Origin: Ovoidimarina sp038744785
GTDB lineage: Bacteria; Pseudomonadota; Alphaproteobacteria; Rhodobacterales; Rhodobacteraceae
DNA: 64,000 bases
Reading direction: 5' to 3'
Assembly (NCBI GenBank): GCA_038744785.1
Contig: JBCDLX010000023.1
Span: 17,986 to 81,985, forward strand
Shown: one piece after another, positions 25,001 to 33,035 of the stretch
Layout: each line of letters starts with the position of its first letter
Numbering within the stretch: position 1 is the stretch's first letter
Position numbers and translations under genes: made by a program
Notes under the pieces: generated by a model
What the model was told of the DNA's origin: nothing
What the model saw: the letters and a program-made list of their open reading frames with translations, nothing else
The model's database searches: none

Positions 25001-26260
25001 GGCAGGCAGGCGCAGACCTTCGGCGGTGTCGCTCGACGGAGCGGGCGGCGCCACCGAGGCCATGGCAATGCTCTCGACCAGCGGAGTCGGATGTTCCCGC
25101 GCACCCAAGATTTCGATCCGTTGCGGACGGTAGCGGGCATAGATGTCGGAGACCGGGGTGTTTTCGCGGGGCGTGGCGAGACAGGTGAAGGCCATCGGGA
25201 AAGCGGCATGGGATTTGGGTTTGGCAGACGCCGCCTGGGCGATTGGGCGCTTACGTGCAATAGGGACACCGACCCGGCGCGAGTCAGTCCGAAACTGCGC
25301 ACCGGTTTGGATCGAGGGAGCGGCAGTGCGGGTTGCGGCGATGTCATCGACAATTTCCCGCGCTTCATCCAGATCGCCGACCGTTGTGCGGACGCATTTA
25401 ATCTCCTCCCGCACCTTGTCGAAGACCATGAGCTGGGTTTCCACAGTGGTGCCGAGCTTGGCATAAACATGGCCGGGGATCGTGAGCGCAAGGCGCGGTT
25501 TTGCAATGGTTGATGCCCGCGCCCAATGGGCCGCGTCCCGTTCCGGCGAAAATCCCATGGGCATGATCGCCACGAGACGTCCGCCGGGCGCCAGCCGTTT
25601 GGCAGCGCCGATCAGATGTTTCGCCGCGATGTGTTTGTCGCGCGAGCGGTCGACCGAAGAGGCGAAGGGCGGGTTCATTACGATGACGCCGGGAAGGTCG
25701 GGCACCGTCAGGAGATCATCTATATGCTCGGCGTCGAAATCGGTCACCTGCGTATCAAAGATCGCCTCGAGAAGCGCCCGTCGGAAGGGGTCGATCTCGT
25801 TCAGCATCGGTTTGCCACCCGCGCAAACTGCAAAACCAGCCAGCGCGCCGGTCCCGGCCGAAGGTTCGAGGACGGTTTCGCCGGGGCGAATGGCGGCTGC
25901 GCGTATTACCAGTGCCGCAAAGGGCAGCGGCGTCGAGAACTGTTGCAGGCGAATCTGTTGCTCGGAGCGCCGGGTCTCCGTCAGGAGCCGTGACGCGAGC
26001 AGTTTGGCTGTCGCGAGCACGTCCGAACCGCTGCCCCGCATGATCGTCGTCACCGTGGAGGCCTGCATCAGGTCATAGGCCATGCGCCACGACCACGCGC
26101 CGCCGGCATCGCTACCGCCGAAGGTCTCGCGCATGATCCGAGCAAGCGATGAGCTCTTGAGCGGTTGCTTCTCAATCTCGCTGCCGATCAGGCGAATGGC
26201 CTGCCGAAGATGAGGTTTCGATGGGAAATCGCGTGCGAGTGCCGGGCTTCGGTTGTCCAT
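22001..26260 (-). CDS. Strawberry-notch-like helicase fused to an adenine methyltransferase-like domain
   Basis: The product is 1419 residues. Residues about 100-300 form a class I methyltransferase domain with LEPSAGTGAL (131-140) and the NPPF catalytic motif (196-199). Residues about 450-1400 are a superfamily 2 helicase of the strawberry-notch type: GDGTGCGKG (479-487), DEAH (587-590), and a C-terminal helicase lobe with SDAGGTGRSYHA and QGLGRTHRSAQ. Such fusions are found on large alphaproteobacterial plasmids and phages. Suggested roles are DNA modification, or remodelling of incoming DNA, but none is proved. A terminator at 26301-26340 separates it from upstream genes, so it has its own promoter. 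Confidence 0.88.
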   Translation of the reverse strand: MDNRSPALARDFPSKPHLRQAIRLIGSEIEKQPLKSSSLARIMRETFGGSDAGGAWSWRMAYDLMQASTVTTIMRGSGSDVLATAKLLASRLLTETRRSEQQIRLQQFSTPLPFAALVIRAAAIRPGETVLEPSAGTGALAGFAVCAGGKPMLNEIDPFRRALLEAIFDTQVTDFDAEHIDDLLTVPDLPGVIVMNPPFASSVDRSRDKHIAAKHLIGAAKRLAPGGRLVAIMPMGFSPERDAAHWARASTIAKPRLALTIPGHVYAKLGTTVETQLMVFDKVREEIKCVRTTVGDLDEAREIVDDIAATRTAAPSIQTGAQFRTDSRRVGVPIARKRPIAQAASAKPKSHAAFPMAFTCLATPRENTPVSDIYARYRPQRIEILGAREHPTPLVESIAMASVAPPAPSSDTAEGLRLPARLIEEGHLSEAQLETILMANDAHERDLPGRFTIDEDQTRMTRADDDPEARAYLLGYFLGDGTGCGKGRECAGLILVNWLAGRRKAVWISKSATLIEDAIRDWTDLGGSPADIQPLSKWKPDQPISMGDGILFVTYATLRSAGKCGTTRLSQVLGWMGEGFDGVLAFDEAHAMQNAAGSDAGRGVKPSQQGMAGLRLQLAAPRARVFYVSATGATSVQNLAYASRLGLWGQGPEYPFPSRESFVSAMEAGGVAAMEVVARDLKTLGFYTARALSFDGVEYDVLEHALTPAQIEIYDAYAGAFRTIHHNLEAALTATGVNDASGQTNASAAKASAKSRFESTKQRFFNHLLMGMKAPTVIRAIESDLAEGFACVIQVVSTGESLLKRRLEAMDPEDELVEGALTPRDYVLSYLEQAFPIHAQKLVEIDGNMVAEPLRDANGALVVSREAEALRDAAMMELMALAPIPSALDQILWAFGDEAVAEVTGRSIRPLKSSDGALFIEKRSASSNSSETRAFMDGEKDILIFSDAGGTGRSYHAAKTAKNQKRRRHYLLEPGWRADAAIQGLGRTHRSAQVSAPFFRVCTSDVHGEKRFTSTIARRLDQLGALTKGQRETGSQGMFREEDNLESPIARGALRGYYADLAAGRAGAMSYEQFTDWTALRLIDQDGVLLEELPPIQRFLNRVLALPIYMQNALFAEFMSRIADQTERARAAGTLDLGVETLRGERIEQVSAEDLWTCPRSGAVTRIIGLEVTDPVHVLSAEGALDRNPDKMTMINSASGRAALISSRPMQMYDEEIVTLMRKVIRPSGSTYVEEGKFQATAWEEIKPSEFRRLWDEEANSLPKVTTTKLYLLTGLLLPIWKDIPSGNERIYRVTPEGQGSMIGRTVSEDGAAALRARFMVGTPKTPQDMLTAALGSTAPVDLGRGLTLTRRRVAGAARLEIDGADKGAIEGLKAVGCFTEIIAFQLRVFLPHGEGVDTAAILARIVGEGSQTAAERAA

Positions 26261-26300
26261 ATCGTCTGTCCTTTGAGTCAGGTTGCGGGTCTGACAAGAC

Positions 26301-26340
26301 AGAAAGCCGCCTCTGCGCTTTCAAATGCGCGGAGGCGGCT
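26301..26340 (-). terminator. Intrinsic terminator after the DUF6927-like gene
   Basis: AGCCGCCTC (26305-26313) pairs with GAGGCGGCT (26332-26340), with further pairing toward the loop. On the minus strand it is followed by TTTCTGTCTTGT. It lies just past the stop of the gene at 26373-27029 and before the helicase start. Confidence 0.7.
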
Positions 26341-26372
26341 CAAAGCTGGACAGATGACGACGCTGGCGGCGG

Positions 26373-27029
26373 TCAGGACCCCTTCCCGGCGAAGAACTCC
26401 GCCAGGACCGGACTCGCCGCACTCTTCGCCGAGCAGAGCAGTTCCGACCCCGCAAGCGAGGCTTTCGAAAGGCGCACTAGCCCGCCGGTTTCCTCGATGC
26501 GGTAGCAGCGACGCTTTTGCCCTCCGCGCCGGTAATGGGTGGCGGTCACGATCTGGCAGGTGCTGCCATCGGTCAGCGTCACCGGCGCGGCGAGCTTGAT
26601 CCTGTCGCCCTCGTCGTAGTCCGGGATCGCCGCCCAGTCGCGGCAGCGCTGACGCCAAGCATGGGCATAGCTGTCGGGATCCTTCAACTCGGAGAGCAAC
26701 GCCAGAAGGCTGAGCGGCGCGCGCGACTCCGCGGGCCGGGCGCTCTCCTCCATGTCCTTGTAGCCCCAGCAACCATCATCATATCGCGTCAGGAAGACTG
26801 CTCCGAAGGTGAACGATCCGTCGGCATCGCTCACATAGGTTCTGTCCTCAACCGGCGCGCCTTTGATGTTTGTGACCTTCGCTGCTGCATACCAGGTCGA
26901 CCCGACCTTGCAGGCCTTGAGCAACACCGTCTTGCGCGTATCCGTCTCGAAGGTGCAGAGCCGGGTGATTTCTGCCTTCTCGTCCGCGTAGGTTTTGACG
27001 CGGCGGTCGGTGTAAAAGACCCAGCCCAC
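26373..27029 (-). CDS. DUF6927-like plasmid protein
   Basis: The product is 218 residues and begins at GTG 27029, overlapping the preceding stop (TAGTG). It opens with MGWVFYTDRRVKTYADEKAEI, contains the aromatic segment AVFLTRYDDGCWGYKDMEES, then a helix RQRCRDWAAI and a beta-rich C-terminal part (IKLAAPVTLTDGSTCQIVTAT). I associate this N-terminus and the WGYKDM motif with DUF6927 on alphaproteobacterial plasmids. Function unknown. It is co-transcribed with the gene upstream. Confidence 0.7.
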   Translation of the reverse strand: MGWVFYTDRRVKTYADEKAEITRLCTFETDTRKTVLLKACKVGSTWYAAAKVTNIKGAPVEDRTYVSDADGSFTFGAVFLTRYDDGCWGYKDMEESARPAESRAPLSLLALLSELKDPDSYAHAWRQRCRDWAAIPDYDEGDRIKLAAPVTLTDGSTCQIVTATHYRRGGQKRRCYRIEETGGLVRLSKASLAGSELLCSAKSAASPVLAEFFAGKGS

Positions 27030-27622
27030 TATGCCGCCCTCCGATCATCGATTTCGATGAGCGCATCGAGCGGCACGCGGTAGGGCAGCATCTCGTCGAA
27101 ATCCTCGCAATTGCCGTGGTTCTGCACGATGGCATAGGTGTCGGTGGCGTCCTTCAGGATCACCCGGAACGTCCCGCCGAGACCGGAGGGCACGTCGTAG
27201 GTGCCGCCGATCAGGTAGTCAGCGGCGCGACGCAGGAAGACGCGGATCGTGTGGCCATCGGTCGCAAGCCAGATAGTGTCGTGACCACGGTCGATAAGCA
27301 TCTGCACGTCATCGAGAATGTCGGTGTAGAACTGGCCGGTCAGATCGCGGAACGTCGCCTGCCGCGCCGCCATCCAATCCGGATCGCGGAACGGGTTGAT
27401 GCCCTTGGCGAAAGCATATGTGGGATCGGCGCGTTCGGTGGTGACGATCCGCGTGGTCGAACCGTCGATGCCATTGGAGCGCAGATGCACACCATTGCCG
27501 ACGATCAGGATCAGGGCGGGTTTGCCCACCGGCCCGTTCCAGTTGGGAAGGAGGGTGGAGCAGCCGCGCGCATGCGCGATCTGCGCCGCGACGCTGGTCG
27601 CGGTAAAGCTGAGAAGTGCCAT
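27029..27622 (-). CDS. Hypothetical plasmid protein
   Basis: The product is 197 residues from ATG 27622. It has an N-terminal helix, a strand ALILIVGNGVHL, a middle region with DPTYAFAKGINPFRDPDWMAARQATFRDLTGQFYTDI and a C-terminal alternation of strands. No family is recognised. Overlap with the next gene (TAGTG) shows co-translation. The region upstream separates it from the ParB-like gene by about 70 bases. Confidence 0.65.
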   Translation of the reverse strand: MALLSFTATSVAAQIAHARGCSTLLPNWNGPVGKPALILIVGNGVHLRSNGIDGSTTRIVTTERADPTYAFAKGINPFRDPDWMAARQATFRDLTGQFYTDILDDVQMLIDRGHDTIWLATDGHTIRVFLRRAADYLIGGTYDVPSGLGGTFRVILKDATDTYAIVQNHGNCEDFDEMLPYRVPLDALIEIDDRRAA

Positions 27623-27692
27623 GGGATTTACCTGTAAGATGGAGGGAAGGGTGCGACCCGCGCCGGACATGCCGAGCGGGCCGCCTGCTCGA

Positions 27693-29666
27693 TCAGGCCG
27701 CTTCTGCGACCTCGGTTTCGTCTTCGGGTGTCTCGGCCTCGCTGGCATCAACCGGCTCGACACCTGCCGTCTGCATCATCGGCGGACACCAGGCCGCGAC
27801 CGCCGCGCGCTGCGCCTCCGTCAGCGTGGCGAAAGGCTCCGCAAAGAGCTTGTCGCAGAATTCGACGACTTGCTTCTTGGTCGAGGAGGCCAATGTCACC
27901 GCCTCTTGTGCGAGCCCCAGCTCCTCGCCGAGGATCTTCAGAAGCCAGGCCTTCTTGAAGCGGTTGAAAAGCGCCGCGTTCGGCGTCCAATGCGCCCGGA
28001 TGTCCGGCATGATCTCCACCTCGAAATCATGCATCAGGCTGTCACGCTGCCGGTCCCGTGCGAAGCAGGACTGCGTGGTCGCCGCCGTGGCATAGGCCAC
28101 GAGTTTGGCCTTCTCGCCCGCATCGAGCGCCCGGAAGAGCGCGAACTGGTCGGCGGGGGATTTCGCATCATCGGCCCAGGAGAGGTCGAGCGCGTCATGC
28201 GCTGCCGCCACCTGTTCGAGCGATGTGCCGTCGATCTCGTCCATCTTGGCGTGAGTGCGATATTCCTGGCGCGCATCGACCTTGAACGCCTGGGTGACCC
28301 CCATGCCGCTGGTCAGCACATCCGTAACCAGCTTGAAGAGCGTGAGATCGAGCGTCGCCTCCGGGTGCATCGCCATTGCCGCGCCGAGCGCCATCGCCCG
28401 CTCGGTCTTCAGGTCCTCGGTGAGCGAGGCGGGATAGGTGATCTGATCGCCGTCTACGGCGCCCTTGTCGCTCGGTGCACCGGTGCCTTTGCCAGAACGC
28501 TCCGCCTTCTCTTCAGGGCGCACCATCCCGACATGCAGGGAGATCTTGCCATGCGACCATGACGCGATCACGCCGGAACGGGCAAGATCCTCGGTGCTAT
28601 AGGCCTCCTGGAGGTCCCGCGCCTCGGCTTCCAGCGCGTCCACGCTTTCGTAGAGTTCATTATACGCCTCATCCTCGAGCTCTTCGTTTTCCATCCCGTG
28701 TTCGAGCTTCTCAAGCTCGGCGGTGATCTCGTCCACGCGCTGCTGGCCCTTCTCGTCGGGTTCGACCGGACCGGGATAGACCCGGCCATAATCCGCCATG
28801 GCGGCATAATCGTACTGGATGACCGCATCCGCCCAGGCAAAGCCGATCTCTGCCCGCGCCTCTTCGGCGGCGGCGGCGAGTTTCTCCAGCAGGATCGTTT
28901 CGACCAGCGCGGAATCCTCGAGCACGGAATGCTCGTCCAGCAGATCGGCCGCGATTGCACCGCCACGTGCCTCGTAGTCTTTGCGCACGAAGGCACCGAT
29001 ATCGTCGCTGACCTGGACGCCGCGGGACTTCAGCGCGTTCCGAACGGTGTAGGCCTGAATGTAGTTGTCCTCTTTGGTCAGCGCCTCGAAGACCTCGCGT
29101 TGCACCTCCTGGCTCGGGTGATCGGCGAAGGCCTTCATCGTATCGAGCGTGATCGATTTGGCGCGGGCCGCGGCGCGGATGTCGGGATGGATGAGTCCGT
29201 AGCGCAACCGGCCTTTGACAGCGGCGACCGTGGTACCGAAGGTCCTGGCGATGGTTTCCGGCGTCTGGCCATCGACCTCCATCATCCGCGCGAAGGCCTC
29301 GAACTCGTCGATGGCATTCATCGGCGCCTGGGTGATATTCTCCGCCAGCGAGAGCGCGGTGGTCACATCACAATCGTCGGGGACCAGCCGGCAATCGATC
29401 TTCGTGCGGTTGGTGAATCCCTTGGCCGTCTTGTCCGCAGCAAGTTCCAGCAGGGCCGCGTGACGACGGCCACCGGCGAGCACCCCGAACTTGCCGTCGA
29501 TCTTCTGAACGAGCAGCGGTTGCAGAAGGCCCAATACGGCGATGCTGGCCTTGAGATGCGCGATATTCTCGGAGGCGTAGGTCTCGGGGGAATTGGTCCG
29601 TACGTTCGCGGGATGGGCGACAAGATCGCCGATGGCGACGGTGGTGGGTTTGAACGACTGAGTCAT
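27693..29666 (-). CDS. ParB/Srx-domain plasmid protein (KorB-/leading-region-type)
   Basis: The product is 657 residues from ATG 29666. The N-terminal ~110 residues are a ParB nuclease-like domain: the ParB box GVLAGGRRHAALLEL, and VTTALSLAENITQAPMNAIDEFEAF. A helix-turn-helix follows (QTPETIARTFGTTVAAVKGRLRYG). The remaining ~400 residues are acidic, helical and lack a known domain. It is distinct from the true partition protein RepB at 50995. Large ParB-like proteins of this kind are common in the leading regions of conjugative plasmids, where their role is unclear. Confidence 0.82.
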   Translation of the reverse strand: MTQSFKPTTVAIGDLVAHPANVRTNSPETYASENIAHLKASIAVLGLLQPLLVQKIDGKFGVLAGGRRHAALLELAADKTAKGFTNRTKIDCRLVPDDCDVTTALSLAENITQAPMNAIDEFEAFARMMEVDGQTPETIARTFGTTVAAVKGRLRYGLIHPDIRAAARAKSITLDTMKAFADHPSQEVQREVFEALTKEDNYIQAYTVRNALKSRGVQVSDDIGAFVRKDYEARGGAIAADLLDEHSVLEDSALVETILLEKLAAAAEEARAEIGFAWADAVIQYDYAAMADYGRVYPGPVEPDEKGQQRVDEITAELEKLEHGMENEELEDEAYNELYESVDALEAEARDLQEAYSTEDLARSGVIASWSHGKISLHVGMVRPEEKAERSGKGTGAPSDKGAVDGDQITYPASLTEDLKTERAMALGAAMAMHPEATLDLTLFKLVTDVLTSGMGVTQAFKVDARQEYRTHAKMDEIDGTSLEQVAAAHDALDLSWADDAKSPADQFALFRALDAGEKAKLVAYATAATTQSCFARDRQRDSLMHDFEVEIMPDIRAHWTPNAALFNRFKKAWLLKILGEELGLAQEAVTLASSTKKQVVEFCDKLFAEPFATLTEAQRAAVAAWCPPMMQTAGVEPVDASEAETPEDETEVAEAA

Positions 29667-29814
29667 GACATGTCCTTCTCGACGTGATTGAGAGGGCCGC
29701 GAGTTTCCGTGCGACCGATCCCCGGATCCGGGAACCAACAGGACAAGAGGCCCACTTTCCCTTTCGGAGGGTCAGCGGGCCTGTCGGTGATGTAAGGTTG
29801 GGGTGCGGCCTGCC

Positions 29815-30204
29815 CTACCAGTCGCGCGCCATCATGATGGTAAGAACGCGCATGGTGGTTTCTGGATTGTCGGGAGCCTCGGCGCCGTAGCGGAAGTCGG
29901 AACCGGCCTCGTAGAGGTCAATTTTCCAGAACACGGTCTCGCCGCGGATCGTCACCGCCCCGAAATCGTGCCAGCCCTCGGGATCGTTGTCCGGCTCGAA
30001 TGTATCGAACGCACCGGTTGCCTGAATGGCCTCCGTCACGAAACCATCGCCTGCCTCGATCAAGGACTGGGTTACAACCAGCCGGCCCTGGATCGCCTGA
30101 TCTGGAGCGATGCCCAGACAGGCAAACCTGCGGAAGGCATCGTTCTGGGAGGCGATGACGGTGGCATTCGGTCCGGGAAAATCTGCGGGTTCGGCATGGC
30201 TCAT
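29815..30204 (-). CDS. DUF3768-family protein
   Basis: The product is 129 residues from ATG 30204. It contains the DUF3768 pattern: IASQNDAFRRFACLG near the start, then VVTQSLIEAGD, and FTFEPDNDPEGWHDFGAVTI-type residues followed by FWKIDLYEAGSDFRYGAEAPDNPETTMRVLTIMMA. The family is small, acidic and of unknown function, found on alphaproteobacterial plasmids next to ArdC. The palindromic box at 30244 lies 40 bases upstream of the start. Confidence 0.85.
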   Translation of the reverse strand: MSHAEPADFPGPNATVIASQNDAFRRFACLGIAPDQAIQGRLVVTQSLIEAGDGFVTEAIQATGAFDTFEPDNDPEGWHDFGAVTIRGETVFWKIDLYEAGSDFRYGAEAPDNPETTMRVLTIMMARDW

Positions 30205-30243
30205 GGGTCTGTCCTTTCGGGATGTGTTGAAACCACCAGACCC

Positions 30244-30255
30244 AAAGCCAGCTTT
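30244..30255. promoter_or_regulatory. AAAGCNNGCTTT box upstream of the DUF3768 gene
   Basis: AAAGC-CA-GCTTT followed by TCCTTTC, between ardC and the DUF3768 gene. It is the same box as at 21984 and 31351. Confidence 0.45.
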
Positions 30256-30295
30256 TCCTTTCACCACGCCTTGCCAGCCCGGACAGCCCCGGACG

Positions 30296-31219
30296 TCATG
30301 CGGCCTGTTCCCCCTGCCCCGCCTCCGAGGCCGCGACGAGATAGTCACAGGCACGCTGCGCGTCCGCCGCATGTTTGAAGATCGCCCGCTTGTCCGAGCG
30401 GAGTACGCGGACCCAGTTGTCGAGATAGGCCGCGTTCAGCTCCAGCGTATGCGCGGAGAACCCCAGCTTCTGACCCAAAAACACCGTGCAAAGCTCGGCC
30501 ACAATCTCCTCGCGGGCATAGGCCGTGTTTCCAAACCGAGCGTCGCCGTAGTTGCGGTTCAACCGATGCCGAGGTTTCGTCCAGTGACCCAGCTCGTGAC
30601 CCCAGACGGCGTAGAAATTCCGCGGGTTCTCGAAGAGCTCGATCGGGGGCATGTAAATCTTGTCGAGGTTCGGGACATAACATGCTTCCCGACCAGAGAA
30701 GCTGACATTGGCACCGATTGCCTCGAAGAAGCTCTGCATATGCAGGATCGGTGCGCGTTCGGGATAAACTTCCGGTTCAGACGCAACGGGATGAAAGCGA
30801 GGGTCCAACCCCTCGATCTGATCGGCGTTAAAGACACGGTAGGATTTCATGAAGGGGATGGTTTTGGGGTCTTCGGTTTCCGCCTCCCCGCCGTGGGCGC
30901 TTTCGGCCTGTTCGCGCTCGGCCGTTCCGTAATAGACGACCACCGACGATTTCGAGCCCTTGATGACTTTCGCATCGAGCTCGTTCGCCTGCCTCAACGT
31001 CATCCAGTAAGGCGAGGAATATCCTGCCATCATGGTGCGCATGGTCAGCAAGAAGTTGTTGACGCCCTGGTAGGGTTCGCCGTTCTGGCGGAGCGGCACG
31101 GAACTGCCGCCGACCGTCCATGGCTTGCGCCAGGGCAGCACGCCCCGGTCGATGATCTTAATGAGTTCGTTGGTGATCGATGCCGCGGCGTCGAACTTTG
31201 GTTTGCTGGATTTGGCCAT
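30296..31219 (-). CDS. ardC: ArdC-like antirestriction protein (ssDNA-binding + metallopeptidase)
   Basis: The product is 307 residues from ATG 31219. The N-terminal ~130 residues match the ArdC ssDNA-binding domain (ITNELIKIIDRGVLPWRKPW, PYQGVNNFLLTM, SSVVVYYG). The C-terminal part is a zincin with WGHELGHW (about 206-213) and EEIVAELCTVFLG. ArdC protects incoming plasmid DNA from restriction in the recipient. Its place at the far end of this leading-region-like block and its box upstream (31351) fit early expression after transfer. Confidence 0.92.
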   Translation of the reverse strand: MAKSSKPKFDAAASITNELIKIIDRGVLPWRKPWTVGGSSVPLRQNGEPYQGVNNFLLTMRTMMAGYSSPYWMTLRQANELDAKVIKGSKSSVVVYYGTAEREQAESAHGGEAETEDPKTIPFMKSYRVFNADQIEGLDPRFHPVASEPEVYPERAPILHMQSFFEAIGANVSFSGREACYVPNLDKIYMPPIELFENPRNFYAVWGHELGHWTKPRHRLNRNYGDARFGNTAYAREEIVAELCTVFLGQKLGFSAHTLELNAAYLDNWVRVLRSDKRAIFKHAADAQRACDYLVAASEAGQGEQAA

Positions 31220-31350
31220 GATGATCTCCGATGTCTGGTAAGTATGCAGACCCGGAGGTACCGTCAGGGAAACACCCTTGGAGGGGACGGCAGGGTCCGT
31301 CCAGAACCCTGCCAGACCCCCACCCCGTGTCTCTGGATCCGGCAAAACCC

Positions 31351-31362
31351 AAAGCTTGCTTT
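31351..31362. promoter_or_regulatory. AAAGCNNGCTTT box upstream of ardC
   Basis: AAAGC-TT-GCTTT followed by TACTTTT, in the 270-base spacer between ardC and the tRNA genes. It is the same box as at 21984 and 30244. Confidence 0.45.
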
Positions 31363-31449
31363 TACTTTTTTCATATCGCTGACACGAAATGTCTTTCGGC
31401 ATCCGTCCAGCGGAAGCCCAAAAATCTCGACCAGCTGACCCTAAGACCC

Positions 31450-31478
31450 TTGAGCAAGACACCGAATTCGCTCATTCA
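31450..31478 (+). promoter_or_regulatory. Possible promoter of the tRNA pair
   Basis: TTGAGC (31450-31455), a 17-base spacer and CATTCA (31473-31478) would start transcription shortly before the first tRNA base at 31492. The -10 match is weak. Confidence 0.35.
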
Positions 31479-31491
31479 GTGATCCCCATGT

Positions 31492-31567
31492 GCCTCGGTA
31501 GCTCAGCGGTTAGAGCTGACCGCTCATAACGGTTAGGTCGCAGGTTCGAATCCTGCCCGAGGCACCA
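31492..31567 (+). tRNA. tRNA with CAU anticodon, probably tRNA-Ile2 (lysidine type)
   Basis: The 76-base gene has a perfect acceptor stem GCCTCGG/CCGAGGC, discriminator A and an encoded CCA. The anticodon loop is CTCATAA. The short D-loop (AGCGGTTA) and the TAGGTCGC variable region resemble E. coli ileX rather than elongator tRNA-Met, so I read it as the ATA-decoding tRNA-Ile2. One base separates it from the next tRNA. Confidence 0.85.
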
Positions 31568-31568
31568 C

Positions 31569-31653
31569 GCGGACATGGTGGAATGGTAGACACCGGAGAC
31601 TTAAAATCTCCTGCTCATCGAGCGTGCGGGTTCGAGTCCCGCTGTCCGCACCA
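31569..31653 (+). tRNA. tRNA-Leu (UAA anticodon)
   Basis: The 85-base class II tRNA has acceptor GCGGACA/TGTCCGC, discriminator A, an encoded CCA and a long variable arm. The anticodon loop ACTTAAAA gives anticodon TAA, which reads TTA. It directly follows the CAU tRNA with one intervening base, so the two are processed from one transcript. The defence island begins after its 3' end. Confidence 0.92.
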
Positions 31654-31841
31654 CTTTATAGGCCTAACGCCTTCAGCGACTGGAAGCCGGTTTTGTTCCA
31701 GGTTTGTCTTCACACCTACACAAAGATTGGTCTCGCGGTTCTACAGCGCCTTACCCGCTCATAAAGACCGGCAGGTAGGCGATTTGCAAAAATGGTCATG
31801 ACCGACTAGGGGCAACTATCGAGACCATTCTAGAAACAGCA

Positions 31842-33035
31842 TTAGCTCTGCTGCACTTCTCGCACTAGATCGGGCATGTGCTCGGCAATCAAAGCGTATG
31901 TCAACTGTTCGCCACGCTTGCTGAGTTTCTCGATCCACTCGTCTGGCATCGCAGAGAAATCGGTAGGATATCCATGTGCGTCTTCTCGTGATACAAGATC
32001 CGATGGCGGAAAGGCGAGGCGGGAGTCATCCTGCCCAAGGAAGGGCATGGCAAACCCCTTGATCTGTCCAGAGGACTTTAAATCGAACAGACGCTTCACT
32101 GCCGCGTTCTGAGCTCTATCAAAGATGCAAGTGAACGTGCTTGTAAGCCGCGCCATGAAAAATTGGCTGGGCGGATCAAATCGCAAACCGTAACCCGCGC
32201 GGCAGCAGATGATCGTGTCCACGCCAGAAACGTTCAGGCTTATCGAAGAGTCCCGATCAGGCCAAAGCGGCGCAAGGCCCAAATTGTCGTATGCCCCGCC
32301 GTCGGTTAGGGTGACATGCTCCTCGCGCCGCGATCCGTCGGGTTTGTTGAAAGCGAGACGTTCATCAAGCGCCGGCAGAAACAGCGGATATGCCGCGGAA
32401 GCCATGACTGCGTGCGCAAGAGTCGTCTGTGAACCGGCAAGTTCCCCAAGACGCCATGATCCGGACTTCTCTCGCGAAAAATAGAACGCCGAACCTGTGC
32501 GCAAATCCGCAGCATTGATAATCAGAAGTGGGCGCGTCGCGGGCAATTCTCGCAACTTCAGTCCGTGAAAGACATTTTCGTCCAAAACCCTACGTAGGAT
32601 CGTCGTCCTGCTCGCGAAACGCGGCAGCGGTGCGCGCAACTTGTCGAAGCTCCAGCGTTTACGCGCTGTCGGTGGCAGCAGCACCGAGAGGAGGCGCGGT
32701 CCGGTCGCGATCGCCAAGATTGCGAGGTTGATCACCCCAAGAAGGGTAGCACAATATATCGCACGCAGGCCTTCGGTGGTCGTGAACACCTTGCGCAAGG
32801 CCGGGCGCACCAAGCCAGAGGAAAGCAACGAACGCACCTTCGCCTCGAAGACTTGAAACGGTTCGTCATTAGCCGCATAAAGTGCGCCAATGACGCTTCC
32901 CCCCGATACGGTGGAGATGACCCGTACTTCGTCAAGAATTCCGAGATCATGCAAGGCGCGAAGACAGCCTAGGTGGAAGGCGATGGCACGGGATCCACCG
33001 CCTGAGAGCGAGAGGCCGATGACGGGCTTACTCAT
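31842..33035 (-). CDS. Patatin-like phospholipase, effector candidate of the E2-E1-JAB operon
   Basis: The product is 397 residues. The oxyanion loop SGGGSRA (11-17), the nucleophile segment STVSGGSVIGA with Ser47 at the patatin position, and the DGG of the catalytic dyad (LTDGGAYDN, Asp245) are all present. Patatin lipases act as membrane-degrading abortive effectors in defence systems such as CBASS (CapV). A hydrophobic stretch at about 97-120 may contact membrane. It starts by ATGA overlap at the end of the triple-fusion gene and is the last gene of the operon. Confidence 0.9.
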   Translation of the reverse strand: MSKPVIGLSLSGGGSRAIAFHLGCLRALHDLGILDEVRVISTVSGGSVIGALYAANDEPFQVFEAKVRSLLSSGLVRPALRKVFTTTEGLRAIYCATLLGVINLAILAIATGPRLLSVLLPPTARKRWSFDKLRAPLPRFASRTTILRRVLDENVFHGLKLRELPATRPLLIINAADLRTGSAFYFSREKSGSWRLGELAGSQTTLAHAVMASAAYPLFLPALDERLAFNKPDGSRREEHVTLTDGGAYDNLGLAPLWPDRDSSISLNVSGVDTIICCRAGYGLRFDPPSQFFMARLTSTFTCIFDRAQNAAVKRLFDLKSSGQIKGFAMPFLGQDDSRLAFPPSDLVSREDAHGYPTDFSAMPDEWIEKLSKRGEQLTYALIAEHMPDLVREVQQS

